NCBI GenBank assembly: GCA_030654695.1
Contig: JAURWY010000030.1
Coordinates: forward strand, 28,811-92,810
Reading direction: 5' to 3'
Length of the DNA stretch: 64,000 nucleotides
Source: Polaromonas sp.
GTDB taxonomy: Bacteria > Pseudomonadota > Gammaproteobacteria > Burkholderiales > Burkholderiaceae_C
Positions 1 to 9,105 of the stretch are shown in pieces (within the stretch, counting starts at the first letter, position 1; each line of letters begins with the position of its first letter). The notes beneath the pieces are model-generated. The model made no database searches, had not been told where the DNA came from, and saw only the letters and a list, made by a program, of their open reading frames with translations. The translations under genes and the position numbers were made by a program.

Positions 1-2
1 CG

Positions 3-1145
3 CATTACTTGCGTGAAGGGATTGCCAAGTTCTTGGGCGTCCCGCAAGAAAATGTGCAAGTGAAGTGGATGCACGGTGCCGGCTCCTATGGCCGCAGCGA
101 TGCCGATGAGGCACCGTATGAAGCGGCGCTGTTGTCCAAAGAGTTTGGTCGACCCGTGCGCATGCAGTGGTCACGTGCCGAAGGCATCGCCTGGGACCCC
201 AAAGCGCCGGCCGCCGTGATCACCATGAAAGCGGGCTTGGACGAGGCCAACAACGTGACGGGCTGGTTGCTCAAAGCCAAGGGATTCAACGGCTGGGACG
301 TCAAGTTCAACGCCGAGAGCCCAGAGCACACCTTGGTCGGCATGCAAACGGGCCATAAAAAATGGAACGCTTACAACTTCAACGTGCCCGAAGAAAGCTA
401 CAAGTTCAACAACCATGTGCAATGGTGGGAAACCATTCCACCGTACTTGGAGCAAGCATCGCCCATGCGTACGGCCCACATGCGTGCGCCGCAAGAAATG
501 CAAACGCGCTTTGGCCAAGAGTGCTTCATCGATGAGGTGGCGCACGCTGCTGGCATGGACCCAGTGGCTTTTCGCCTCAAGCACATGCAAGACCCGCGTG
601 AAGCCGACGTGGTGAAAGCCGCTGCAGAAAAACTGGGCTGGACGACGCGGACCAAGGCTCGCGGCAAATCCACCGCCAAGGTGATGACCGGACGTGGCAT
701 GGCTTTGCATTCGGGTTATCAGTCCTACGCGGCGGTGGCGTGCGAGGTCCAAGTGCACCGCGACACCGGTCGCATTTGGGTCAAGAAGCTGGTGGTGGCC
801 AACGACTGTGGCTTGATCGTCAACCCGATGGGCGTGCGCGCTGCGATCGAGGGACAAATCATGCAGGGCATCAGTCGCGCTCTGTATGAGGAAGTGCATT
901 TCGACTCGAATAGCGTCACCAGCGTGGACTGGAACAGCTACCGCATTGCCAACTTGGATGACCTTCCTGGCCAGGTGGAACTTGTGTTGCTCAACCGTCC
1001 CGACAAGCCGATTGGCGGTGCCGGTGAGCCGGCCATCGTGTGCTTACCTGCGGCGATTGCCAATGCGGTGTTTGACGCCACGGGCGTGCGCATTCGACGC
1101 TACCCGCTGGCACCGGCACGCGTCAAGCAAGCGCTGAGGACCTGA
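3..1145 (+). CDS. Xanthine dehydrogenase-family molybdopterin-binding subunit, C-terminal part (5' end outside window)
   Basis: This is the C-terminal part, about 380 residues, of a large molybdopterin-cytosine-dinucleotide oxidoreductase subunit; the frame is open to the window edge. Near the C-terminus the motif GGAGEPAIVCLPAAIANA contains the Gly-Glu-Pro whose Glu is the catalytic base in this family. The style (MHGAGSYGRSDADEAP, then NDCGLIVNPMGVRAAIEGQI) resembles isoquinoline 1-oxidoreductase and aldehyde oxidase beta subunits. Such proteins hydroxylate aldehydes or N-heterocycles together with a 2Fe-2S subunit, which would lie outside the window. The substrate cannot be read from the sequence. 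It ends 4 bp from the convergent MFS gene with no obvious terminator between. Confidence 0.9.
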   Translation, partial: HYLREGIAKFLGVPQENVQVKWMHGAGSYGRSDADEAPYEAALLSKEFGRPVRMQWSRAEGIAWDPKAPAAVITMKAGLDEANNVTGWLLKAKGFNGWDVKFNAESPEHTLVGMQTGHKKWNAYNFNVPEESYKFNNHVQWWETIPPYLEQASPMRTAHMRAPQEMQTRFGQECFIDEVAHAAGMDPVAFRLKHMQDPREADVVKAAAEKLGWTTRTKARGKSTAKVMTGRGMALHSGYQSYAAVACEVQVHRDTGRIWVKKLVVANDCGLIVNPMGVRAAIEGQIMQGISRALYEEVHFDSNSVTSVDWNSYRIANLDDLPGQVELVLLNRPDKPIGGAGEPAIVCLPAAIANAVFDATGVRIRRYPLAPARVKQALRT

Positions 1146-1149
1146 CGTT

Positions 1150-2406
1150 TCAGGCGTTTGCTTTGACGGTGCTGACGGTGCTGAGATTGGGCAAGAACCA
1201 AGCGACCAGTCCCAGCGCCGGTAGGTAGGCGCAGAGGTGATAAATAAACACGATGCCCTGTGCGTCGGCGATGTAACCCATGACGGCAGCACCGAGTCCG
1301 CCGAGTCCGAACGCCAGTCCAAAGAACATCCCTGACACCAGGCCAACGCGGCCTGGTATCAGCTCATGGGCGTACACCAAGATGGCCGGAAAGGCTGAGG
1401 CCATCAGCATGCCGATGATGATCGTGAGCACGCCTGTCCAGAACAGGTCAGCATAGGGCAGCGCCAACGTAAACGGTAGGGCGCCCAAAATGGAAATCCA
1501 AATCATGGGTTTGCGGCCGATCCGGTCTGTCAAGGCACCACCGACCAAGGTACCCACTGCGATCGAGGCCATGAAAACAAACAACTGAACCTGCGCGGCT
1601 TGTACCGGCAGTTGGAAGCGTTCGATCAAATAAAAAGTAAAGAAGGAGGTCAGGCTCGCGCTGTAGACGTTCTTTGAAAACAGCAGCAACATCAGCACAC
1701 TGACCAGAAAAAAGACCCGGGCGCGTGTCAAGTTGTGCGTTTGGGTCGTTGTCCGTGCCGCCGCATGGCTGGGTTGCGAGCGTGCCCGGTACCACATGCC
1801 AATGCGGGTTAAAAGCCCTACGGCAAGGAGCGCCGCGAGCGAGATCCAGGCAATGGCGCCTTGGCCGCGTGGCAGGACGATAAAGGCAGCCAGCAGCGGA
1901 CCGACGGCCTGTCCGATGTTGCCGCCAACTTGAAAAAAGGCTTGGGCGCTGCCATAGCGGCCACCAGACGCCATGCGTGCAACGCGTGAGGCCTCGGGGT
2001 GAAAAATCGCAGAGCCGGTACCGACCAGTGCAGCCGCCAACAGAATCGCCATGTAGTTGTGTGCGACCGACAGCAGCAGCAAACCGATCAGCGTTGAGCA
2101 CATGCCCAGCACCAGTGAGTAAGGTTGCGGGCGTTTGTCGGTGTAAAAGCCGACGGTTGGCTGCAACAACGAGGCCGTCAATTGAAAGGCCAGCGTGATG
2201 ATGCCGATCTGGGCAAAGTCCAGATTGAACTCCTGCTTGAACAGCGGATACAAGGCAGGGATCAGGGACTGAATGAGGTCATTGAGCAGGTGACAAAAGC
2301 TCAGTGAGATCAAGACCGGCACAGCCGCCGCTTGTGCGGTCAGACCATTGTCGGGCGCGGTCATTGCGCTCTTGGGGCGTTCCGTTGAGATCGCTAGATT
2401 GTTCAT
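1150..2406 (-). CDS. fsr: MFS exporter of the fosmidomycin-resistance (Fsr) type
   Basis: A polytopic inner-membrane protein of about 418 residues with the hydrophobic pattern of a 12-helix MFS carrier. The segment GTGSAIFHPEASRVARMASG is typical of the Fsr branch, which exports fosmidomycin and other small molecules by proton antiport. The frame extends to 2502, but that would overlap rapZ. The ATG at 2406 (MNNLAIST) lies 50 bp after the rapZ stop and is preferred; a further Met is 14 codons in. It is the last gene of the nadK-recN-rapZ strand group and may be read from that operon. The real substrate is unknown. Confidence 0.85.
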   Translation of the reverse strand: MNNLAISTERPKSAMTAPDNGLTAQAAAVPVLISLSFCHLLNDLIQSLIPALYPLFKQEFNLDFAQIGIITLAFQLTASLLQPTVGFYTDKRPQPYSLVLGMCSTLIGLLLLSVAHNYMAILLAAALVGTGSAIFHPEASRVARMASGGRYGSAQAFFQVGGNIGQAVGPLLAAFIVLPRGQGAIAWISLAALLAVGLLTRIGMWYRARSQPSHAAARTTTQTHNLTRARVFFLVSVLMLLLFSKNVYSASLTSFFTFYLIERFQLPVQAAQVQLFVFMASIAVGTLVGGALTDRIGRKPMIWISILGALPFTLALPYADLFWTGVLTIIIGMLMASAFPAILVYAHELIPGRVGLVSGMFFGLAFGLGGLGAAVMGYIADAQGIVFIYHLCAYLPALGLVAWFLPNLSTVSTVKANA

Positions 2407-2456
2407 GGTTGATGCTGCGCCAATAGCTGGCGCGTTAGTCAGTGAATGCTTAAAGG

Positions 2457-3356
2457 TCAGCGCAAGGCGTCGAGTTCTCGGTGTCGCTTGAGTGTTTGCC
2501 ATTGCTGGTTGAAGGCCAGCGTCAGCGCTTCCACCAAGTACACCGACCGGTGTTGGCCACCGGTGCAGCCAATGGCCACCGTGACATAGCTCCGGTGGTC
2601 ACGGACCAGCGCCTGCAACCAACGTTGAATGAACTGCTCAATACTGCTGAACATCTCAGCCACTTCAGGGTGCGACCGCAGGTAGTCGGCGACCGGTTGA
2701 TCACGCCCAGTGAGGTCGCGCAACTCACTTTCGTAATGCGGATTCGGTAGCATCCGGACGTCAAAAACAAAGTCCGCGTCCAGTGGCACGCCGCGTTTGA
2801 AGGCGAAGGATTCAAACACCAGCGTGAGGCGGTCGACAGGCGCAGATATCAGCGTTTTGACATAAGCCTGTAACTGCGACGAACGGATGATGCTGGTGTC
2901 CAGCACCAGCGCTTGCTCACGCATGTCACCGAGCAATTCGCGTTCGAGCTCAATGGCTTCGACCAACGCCCGGTGCTGGTCTGCAACGCCGACGCGTGAC
3001 AACGGATGCATGCGTCGCGTTTCTGAAAAACGTCGCACCAGGGTGTCGGTGCTGGCATCGAGAAAAATAGATTTGACGGCCATGCCTTGCTCGCGAAGTG
3101 CCCGCAGTTGCTGCGGCACTTGCGGTAGCGAGGCGGCGCTGCGAACGTCCATGGCGATCGCTACGCGGCTCGCGCCATGCTTCAGTTCAAGCTCGACAAA
3201 GCTGTTCAGCAACTCGGGCGGCAGGTTGTCTACGCAGTAGTAACCGGCGTCTTCAAGCGCGTTCAGCGCCACTGATTTTCCGGAGCCGGACATCCCGGTG
3301 ATCAGCACCATGTCCATGGCTTGCGCGTTGCTTGTGTTCTTCATGTCGTTGCTCAT
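2457..3356 (-). CDS. rapZ: RNase adapter protein RapZ
   Basis: A 299-residue P-loop protein with Walker A GMSGSGKS at residues 21-28, followed by [15 protein letters not shown], a RapZ/YvcJ signature. The C-terminal segment with [15 protein letters not shown] is the conserved phosphatase-like end. In enterobacteria RapZ binds glucosamine-6-phosphate and guides RNase E to the sRNA GlmZ; in betaproteobacteria the RNA target is not established. The start overlaps the recN stop by 4 nt, showing translational coupling. An internal Met at codon 14 or 16, just before the P-loop, could also be the start. Confidence 0.95.
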   Translation of the reverse strand: MSNDMKNTSNAQAMDMVLITGMSGSGKSVALNALEDAGYYCVDNLPPELLNSFVELELKHGASRVAIAMDVRSAASLPQVPQQLRALREQGMAVKSIFLDASTDTLVRRFSETRRMHPLSRVGVADQHRALVEAIELERELLGDMREQALVLDTSIIRSSQLQAYVKTLISAPVDRLTLVFESFAFKRGVPLDADFVFDVRMLPNPHYESELRDLTGRDQPVADYLRSHPEVAEMFSSIEQFIQRWLQALVRDHRSYVTVAIGCTGGQHRSVYLVEALTLAFNQQWQTLKRHRELDALR

Positions 3357-4996
3357 TGGCCGAGCATTTCTTTGGCGTGCGCCAGTGTGGTGCCGGAGAG
3401 TTTTTCGCCGCCCAGCATGCGCGCAATTTCGGCGACGCGTTGTTCGTTGTCAACGGCACCCACGGTGCTGGCGGTGCCCGTTTTGTCGCTGCGTTTGGCC
3501 ACCACCAGGTGCTGGTCGGCACAGGCGGCGACTTGCGGCAGGTGGGTGACGGCCATCACTTGACGGTCTTTGCCGAGTTGCTTCATGAGCCGGCCAACCG
3601 TTTCTGCCACCGCGCCACCGACGCCAGAATCCACCTCGTCAAAAATCAGCGTTTCGGCCTGACCGAGTTGGCTGGTGGTGACCGCAATCGCCAGCGCGAT
3701 GCGCGACAGTTCGCCGCCAGAAGCCACTTTGCCAACCGGCCTCGGCGTGCTGCCGCTGTGGCCAGCGACTAAAAATTCAGCTTGTTCCAGCCCGTGCGCT
3801 GCGGCTTGTTCGAGATTGCCAAGCGTGACTTGAAATTGGCCGCCCTGCATGCCCAAACCTTGCATCGCAACGGTGATGGCTTTGCCCAGCGCCGGTGCTG
3901 CTTTGGTGCGCGCGGCCGTGATGATTTTGGCTTCAGCCAGATACGCGGTTTGTGCGTTGCCGACCGCGCGCTCGAGCGCCGCCAAATCGGTGGCGGCATC
4001 CAGCTTTTGCAGCTCTTGCCGCCAGCTCGCCAGCAACTCGGGCAACTCGGCCGGCGGGCGTTTGTAGCGGCGCGCCAAGCTGACCCAACTGGCGAGTCGT
4101 TCATCCAATTCGTTGAGGCGCTGCGGTTCCAGCTCGGAATGTCGGGCATAGCCATTCAGGGAATGCACGGCGTCTTCAGCTTGTGCCAAGGCGCTGTGCA
4201 GTACTTCTAACGGACCGGTAAATTGCGGCTCAATGTGCGCTTGCGCTTGCAGTGCCGAAATGGCCCGACCCAGCTGGCTGGTGGCGTTGTCGTCGGCATC
4301 TTGCAAAGCATTCAGCGCCGCTTCTACGGCGTCTCGCAAGGCCTGCGCGTTCGACAGGCGGCTGTGCTGCGTGTTGAGCTCATCCCATTCGTCGGTACCG
4401 GGTGCCAGCTTGTCTAGCTCGCCAATTTGCCAGGCCAGTCGCTCTTGTTCGCGCTGCAGGCTGTCTTGTGCGCTGCGGGCTTCGTCCAGTGTTTTTTGGG
4501 CGGCACGCCAAGCTTGCCAGCAGGGACTTAATTTGTTCAGCGACACGCCTGCATAGGCGTCCAGCAAACCGCGCACTGAGTCTGGGCGGGTCAGGCTTTG
4601 CCACGCGTGCTGGCCGTGAATGTCAACCAACTGATCGGCGATGTCTTTGAGCTGCGAGGCGGTGGCCGGGCTGCCATTGATCCATGCACGGCTCTTGCCC
4701 TGCGCATCAATCGTGCGCCGCAGCAGCAAGTCGTCTTCAATCGGCAGGCCTTTGTCTTCAAGCCACGTCAGCAGCGGTGCGGTGCAGCTGAACGTGGCAC
4801 TGATCTCGCAGCGCTCTGCGCCTTCGCGGACCACGGCGGCGTCAGCGCGGGCACCCAGCGCGAGTTGCAACGCATCAATCAAGATCGACTTACCGGCGCC
4901 GGTTTCGCCTGTGAGCACGGTGAAGCCGCTGGCGAGTTCAAGCTCCAGTTCGCGAACGATGACAAAGTCCCGGAGGTAAATACGTTTGAGGCTCAT
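3353..4996 (-). CDS. recN: DNA repair protein RecN
   Basis: An SMC-like ATPase of 547 residues. Walker A GETGAGKS lies at residues 30-37 and a long alpha-helical central part is rich in Ala, Gln and Leu. The C-terminal half carries the ABC signature [14 protein letters not shown] followed by the Walker B segment [13 protein letters not shown]. RecN tethers DNA ends during recombinational double-strand break repair. It sits 3 bp after nadK, so it has no room for its own promoter, and I see no SOS box upstream of the pair. LexA control, usual in enterobacteria, is therefore not evident here. Confidence 0.96.
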   Translation of the reverse strand: MSLKRIYLRDFVIVRELELELASGFTVLTGETGAGKSILIDALQLALGARADAAVVREGAERCEISATFSCTAPLLTWLEDKGLPIEDDLLLRRTIDAQGKSRAWINGSPATASQLKDIADQLVDIHGQHAWQSLTRPDSVRGLLDAYAGVSLNKLSPCWQAWRAAQKTLDEARSAQDSLQREQERLAWQIGELDKLAPGTDEWDELNTQHSRLSNAQALRDAVEAALNALQDADDNATSQLGRAISALQAQAHIEPQFTGPLEVLHSALAQAEDAVHSLNGYARHSELEPQRLNELDERLASWVSLARRYKRPPAELPELLASWRQELQKLDAATDLAALERAVGNAQTAYLAEAKIITAARTKAAPALGKAITVAMQGLGMQGGQFQVTLGNLEQAAAHGLEQAEFLVAGHSGSTPRPVGKVASGGELSRIALAIAVTTSQLGQAETLIFDEVDSGVGGAVAETVGRLMKQLGKDRQVMAVTHLPQVAACADQHLVVAKRSDKTGTASTVGAVDNEQRVAEIARMLGGEKLSGTTLAHAKEMLGQ

Positions 4997-4999
4997 GAC

Positions 5000-5875
5000 T
5001 CAGGCAACGCCTTCGTTCCAGTGCAGTTTTTTGCGCAAGGTGTCGAAGTAGCTCCAACCGACTGGGTGCAAAAAGCGCACCTGGTGTTCAGAGCGCCGAA
5101 CGATGATGCGGTCGCCGTGCAACAGACTGGTCAGGGTTTGCATATCGAAGTTGGCGCTGGCGTCGCGGCCGGCCACAATTTCGACGGCGATCTCGCCTTT
5201 GTCAGACAGCACGATCGGTCTATTTGCCAAGTTGTGTGGGGCGATCGGCACCAAGATCCAGCCGCCAATCGACGGATGCAACAAGGGCCCCCCCACCGAC
5301 AGCGAGTAAGCCGTGGAGCCGGTGGGTGACGCAATGATCAAACCGTCAGCCCGCTGGTTGGCCACAAAGCGGCCGTCGACTTCAACCCTTAGTTCGACCA
5401 TGCCGGCCGAGACGCCACGGTTCACCACAACGTCATTCATGGCGGTGGCATTGAAAACGCAGTGACCACCACGGACCACTTTGGCTTGCATCATCCAGCG
5501 CGGGTCTTCGTCGTAGTGGCCTTGCAGAATGGGTGCCAGTGTGGTTTGGTATTCCTCAAAAGCGATGTCGGTGATGAAGCCCAGCCTGCCTTGGTTGATG
5601 CCGACCAAGGGCACGCCAAACTGCGCCAGTTGCCGGCCAATTCCGAGCATGGTGCCGTCGCCGCCAACCACCAGACCGAGGTCGCATTGCGCGCCAATTT
5701 GCGCAACATTGAGAATCGGGTAAGTGGTGATGCCAGCATTGCTGGCGGTGTCTTCTTCAATCGCCACCTCGCAACCCTGCGCGCCCAAAAACTGTGCGAT
5801 GCCTTCAAGCGCCGACCGCGAGCCCTGGGCGTGGTACTTGCCAATCAGGGCAACGTGGCGGAATTTTGACTTCAT
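5000..5875 (-). CDS. nadK: NAD kinase
   Basis: A 291-residue NAD kinase that phosphorylates NAD+ to NADP+ in the cytoplasm. The diagnostic GGDGT motif is at residues 71-75 and the second conserved element [15 protein letters not shown] lies near the middle of the C-terminal domain. Length is normal for the proteobacterial enzyme. It is the first gene of the nadK-recN-rapZ operon and is transcribed away from hrcA; the 49-bp gap between the two start codons must hold both promoters. Confidence 0.96.
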   Translation of the reverse strand: MKSKFRHVALIGKYHAQGSRSALEGIAQFLGAQGCEVAIEEDTASNAGITTYPILNVAQIGAQCDLGLVVGGDGTMLGIGRQLAQFGVPLVGINQGRLGFITDIAFEEYQTTLAPILQGHYDEDPRWMMQAKVVRGGHCVFNATAMNDVVVNRGVSAGMVELRVEVDGRFVANQRADGLIIASPTGSTAYSLSVGGPLLHPSIGGWILVPIAPHNLANRPIVLSDKGEIAVEIVAGRDASANFDMQTLTSLLHGDRIIVRRSEHQVRFLHPVGWSYFDTLRKKLHWNEGVA

Positions 5876-5924
5876 TTTTAAATTACATCACAACCGAGAC
5901 GCTTGAATCCGTAGAATCGCCAGC

Positions 5925-6941
5925 ATGCTTGATGATCGTGCGAAGTTATTGCTCAAAGCGCTGGTAGAGCGCTACATTGCCGACGGCCAGCCGGTCGGCT
6001 CGCGCACGCTGTCCAAGGCCTCGGGGGTGGAGTTGTCGCCGGCCACTATCCGCAATGTCATGAGCGATCTAGAGGAGCAAGGGCTGATCATCAGCCCGCA
6101 CACCTCGGCTGGGCGAGTACCCACGGCCCGGGGTTATCGGCTGTTTGTCGACACCATGCTCACGCTGCAACCTGCGCATCTTGGTTCAGGCTTGATGGGG
6201 GGGCATCAGTTGGCACCCGACCAGCCGCAAAAAGTTCTGACCAACGCGGCGCACATGCTTTCTAATTTGTCGCAGTTCGTTGGCGTGGTGATGGCGCCCA
6301 AGCGGACGTCGGTGTTTCGGCACATTGAATTTCTCCGGCTGTCAGACCGGCGCGTGCTGGTCATCATCGTGTCGCCTGACGGTGATGTGCAAAACCGGGT
6401 GATCTTCACGGAGACTGATTTTTCGCAGAGTCAGCTGATAGAAGCCGCTAACTTCTTGAATTCTCATTACGCTGGCATGGCCATGGAAGAAGTCCGCGAG
6501 CGCCTTAAAAATGAGGTCGAAGCCCTGCGTGGCGAAATTGCCAGCCTGATGCAGGCGGCCGTCAAAGTCAGCGCAGAAGCGATCGAGGCTAGCGACGAAG
6601 TCGTGGTCTCTGGCGAGCGCAACCTGTTGGCCGTCAGCGACTTTTCAGGCGACATGAGCAGCCTGCGCAAACTGTTCGATTTGTTTGAGCAAAAAGCCCA
6701 GCTCATGCGGTTGTTGGACGTTTCCAGCCGCGCTGAAGGTGTGCGTATCTACATTGGCGGCGAAAGCCAGGTCATTCCGTACCAGGAACTGTCTGTAGTG
6801 ACGGCGCCGTATGAAGTTGATGGACAAGTCGTCGGCACACTGGGTGTGATCGGCCCGATGCGCATGCCGTACGAGAAAATGATTCAAATCGTCGACATCA
6901 CGTCCAAGCTGGTGAGCACGGCTTTGAGTCACAGTAAATAG
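5925..6941 (+). CDS. hrcA: Heat-inducible transcription repressor HrcA
   Basis: A 338-residue HrcA repressor. The N-terminal winged helix includes [26 protein letters not shown], and later segments IYIGGE and [17 protein letters not shown] are conserved in the family. HrcA represses groESL and dnaK-type operons by binding the CIRCE inverted repeat and is activated by GroEL. No CIRCE element was found beside the gene, so its targets lie elsewhere. The divergent position relative to nadK-recN is common in Burkholderiales. Confidence 0.96.
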   Translation: MLDDRAKLLLKALVERYIADGQPVGSRTLSKASGVELSPATIRNVMSDLEEQGLIISPHTSAGRVPTARGYRLFVDTMLTLQPAHLGSGLMGGHQLAPDQPQKVLTNAAHMLSNLSQFVGVVMAPKRTSVFRHIEFLRLSDRRVLVIIVSPDGDVQNRVIFTETDFSQSQLIEAANFLNSHYAGMAMEEVRERLKNEVEALRGEIASLMQAAVKVSAEAIEASDEVVVSGERNLLAVSDFSGDMSSLRKLFDLFEQKAQLMRLLDVSSRAEGVRIYIGGESQVIPYQELSVVTAPYEVDGQVVGTLGVIGPMRMPYEKMIQIVDITSKLVSTALSHSK

Positions 6942-7025
6942 AATTCGATCTCTCGGGGGCCTTGCATCGGCTTTGAATGCCTCCAACTTGCATTGGTTCG
7001 GCTTCAACACTTCAAAGGTAATTCC

Positions 7026-7955
7026 ATGCTCGGTGCTTTTACTCAACGCTTTGGCCAGTGGCTCGCCATTGCCGCCATGCTGGGCTTTGGTTTTGCTTTC
7101 GCTCAGTCAGAACCGACTTTGAACCAGGTCTACGAGGCCGCTCAGTCCGGGAAAATGGACCAGGCGCAGACCATGATTCAACAAGTCTTGGTGGCTCACC
7201 CGAACAGCGCCAAAGCGCACTTTGTACAGGCTGAGCTGTTTGCCAAGCAAGGGCTGAACGGTCGCGCCAGCGACATGCTGGCGACCGCCGACAAGCTGTC
7301 CCCTGGCCTGCCATTCGCCAAGGCTGAAGCAGTTCAGAGTTTGCGCGCCAAAATTTCTGCCCGGCCTGTTCAGCAGGCGTCAAGTAACGGCAATTCATCG
7401 ACCAGCCATCTCAACACTTCTGTCGGTCCGGCATCGTCCGCATCCAGTTTTTCTTGGGGTACGCCACTTCTGTTGGCGGGTGGTGTGATGTTGATTGGTT
7501 ACTTCCTGTTCCGACGTAAAAACCCGCCTGTCGAGTTTCATGCGCAGCAGCCTTATGCCAATCAAGCCAATCAAGCCCCCGTGGGCAGCCAACCGGGTAA
7601 CGGTTTGAGCGGCCCACAAACCTTCGGTATGGGCGGCCCGTCTGCTGCTGCACCGGGCTATGCTCAGCCGCCTGCCAGCGGAGGCATGGGACGCAACATT
7701 GCCGGTGGTCTGGCCACTGGCTTGGCGGTGGGTGCGGGCATGATGGCCGCTCAAGCCATCGGCAAAAGTCTGATGGGCAACAACGAAGCCAGTCATGACT
7801 CATCGTCCCGTCTGGCCAATAACAACAGCAATAACTACGAACCGATTGCTGACAACAACAGCAACATGGGCGGCCAAAATTTTGGCGTCACAGACAACGG
7901 TTCTTGGGATGACGGCGGCAGCGCCGACGTGGGCGGTGGCGACTGGGACAGCTAA
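7026..7955 (+). CDS. Exported TPR-like protein with one membrane segment and an Asn/Gly/Asp-rich tail
   Basis: The preferred start is the ATG at 7026, giving a classic signal peptide (LAIAAMLGFGFAFAQSEP) that would be lost with the upstream in-frame start. The mature N-terminal half looks like one or two tetratricopeptide helices (MDQAQTMIQQVLVAHPNSAKAHFVQAELF). A single transmembrane stretch follows (LLLAGGVMLIGYFLFRRK). The last third is low complexity, rich in Gly, Asn, Ser and Gln, and ends in an acidic Trp/Asp/Gly run (SWDDGGSADVGGGDWDS). The function is unknown. The stop codon abuts the start of the next gene, so the two are co-translated. Confidence 0.75.
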   Translation: MLGAFTQRFGQWLAIAAMLGFGFAFAQSEPTLNQVYEAAQSGKMDQAQTMIQQVLVAHPNSAKAHFVQAELFAKQGLNGRASDMLATADKLSPGLPFAKAEAVQSLRAKISARPVQQASSNGNSSTSHLNTSVGPASSASSFSWGTPLLLAGGVMLIGYFLFRRKNPPVEFHAQQPYANQANQAPVGSQPGNGLSGPQTFGMGGPSAAAPGYAQPPASGGMGRNIAGGLATGLAVGAGMMAAQAIGKSLMGNNEASHDSSSRLANNNSNNYEPIADNNSNMGGQNFGVTDNGSWDDGGSADVGGGDWDS

Positions 7956-8660
7956 ATGTTGATGCTTAAACGCCGATCACTGCTGGCGCTGTTGGTGCTC
8001 CCCACCGGCTGCGCTATTCAGTACCTGCCGCCACTGGCGACCACCACTATGCACAGTGGCGGACCAGCCGGTTCCGTCCGACCTCCAGCGTTGGGGCAAA
8101 GTTGGACCTACAGCAAGTTCAACTTCTACAACAGCCAACTGCTGGACACAGTCAAAGAAGAAGTTGTCAGCTTAGATGGTGGCATTCGCATCAGCCGCCG
8201 TTCAACAAACAATGTGGATTTGGGTGATGAATTTCAGCCCGTCTGGGGCCAGGTCAAGCAAGATCCGTATTGGGATCTGCTGCAAACCTACGAAACATCT
8301 ATGCCATTGTGGTTAGACAATTTCACCGTAGGGGCAAGCCAAACTAACGACATGCATTACCAGTCCGGGACGTCATCGTTTCGCTATTGGATCAATGCCA
8401 CAACGACGGTGACAGCTTGGGAAAAGGTCCAACTTGCCAGCGGCACGTTTGACACAGTTCGCATCGATAAGCGAATCCGGCTCAGCCATCACGACATCAG
8501 CAGACTAGACACGACCAGACGTGACACGCTTTGGTTCGCCCCTGAAATCGGTCGCTGGGTCGTGAGGGAAACAGATGGCGATTACAGGCTGGCAGGTAGA
8601 CGAGGCGGCTGGGACGGACGTGAAGACCACTTTCGTTGGCAACTGGAGAGCTGGACTTAA
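7956..8660 (+). CDS. Putative lipoprotein, function unknown
   Basis: A 234-residue protein that begins immediately after the stop of the TPR-like gene. The N-terminus is basic then hydrophobic and ends in LPTGC, a slightly atypical lipobox with Pro at -3, suggesting an outer-membrane or periplasmic lipoprotein. The remainder is rich in Thr, Trp and charged residues and reads like a beta-rich periplasmic domain (SSFRYWINATTTVTAWEKVQ). I do not recognise the family. A second in-frame Met two codons in could also serve as start. The close linkage suggests it works with the upstream exported protein. Confidence 0.65.
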   Translation: MLMLKRRSLLALLVLPTGCAIQYLPPLATTTMHSGGPAGSVRPPALGQSWTYSKFNFYNSQLLDTVKEEVVSLDGGIRISRRSTNNVDLGDEFQPVWGQVKQDPYWDLLQTYETSMPLWLDNFTVGASQTNDMHYQSGTSSFRYWINATTTVTAWEKVQLASGTFDTVRIDKRIRLSHHDISRLDTTRRDTLWFAPEIGRWVVRETDGDYRLAGRRGGWDGREDHFRWQLESWT

Positions 8661-8702
8661 AAAGAACAGCATGCCGCTGCCCCTTACAATCGCCGCTGGT
8701 TC

Positions 8703-8779
8703 GGGGCGTTAGCTCAGTTGGTTAGAGCAGAGGACTCATAATCCTTTGGTCGAGTGTTCAAGTCACTCACGCCCTACCA
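8703..8779 (+). tRNA. tRNA with CAU anticodon (tRNA-Met class; probably the tRNA-Ile2 isoacceptor)
   Basis: A complete 77-nt cloverleaf with encoded CCA. Acceptor GGGGCGT pairs with ACGCCCT (first pair G-U), the D stem is GCTC/GAGC, the anticodon loop is CTCATAA and the T stem is GAGTG/CACTC. Automated tools would call it tRNA-Met. The extra loop TTGGTC and the T loop TTCAAGT resemble the minor tRNA-Ile read after lysidine modification, so Ile2 is a real alternative. A TACAAT at 8685-8690 could be its -10 box. Confidence 0.93.
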
Positions 8780-8801
8780 TTCAATACCGCGTCAGATATA
8801 G

Positions 8802-8839
8802 AAAGCCTGCTATTTAAAAGATAGTGGGCTTTTTATTTT
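8802..8839 (+). terminator. Rho-independent terminator of the CAU tRNA
   Basis: A 12-bp stem (8802-8813 with 8821-8832, two G-T wobbles) closes a 7-nt loop and is followed by TTATTTT. It begins 22 bp after the tRNA CCA end. Confidence 0.8.
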
Positions 8840-9105
8840 GGGCGACTTCTGAGCGTCTGTAGGCCATCTGTAGGCAAATAGCCTAAATGCTTGACTTCCG
8901 AAGGTGTGGCGGGCAAATCCAAGCCTCAAACGACTTTGGATGACGTGTTTCATAGCAACTCGAACGCTACACAAAAGACGGTCGCTTCGCTTCAATTGAT
9001 AGTTCGTACAGCTGACCCTTGCGTGGTCATCTGATCCATCTTTGTCAGGAGTCAGTCTTGAGCGCCCTCGTTTTCGAATTGCGACAGCCGGCGGGGAATT
9101 GAGGT
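8840..9105. other. Gene-free stretch after the tRNA with a tandem 9-bp repeat
   Basis: No supported gene is present. TCTGTAGGC occurs twice at 8856-8864 and 8867-8875, separated by CA. Such repeats just downstream of a tRNA recall the edge of an integrated element, but no integrase or second attachment half was found. A Shine-Dalgarno-like GAGG at 9101-9104 directly precedes the next gene's ATG. Confidence 0.35.

Noticed and set aside
5876..5924. CIRCE element beside hrcA
   Set aside because: No TTAGCACTC...GAGTGCTAA type repeat could be found in this gap.
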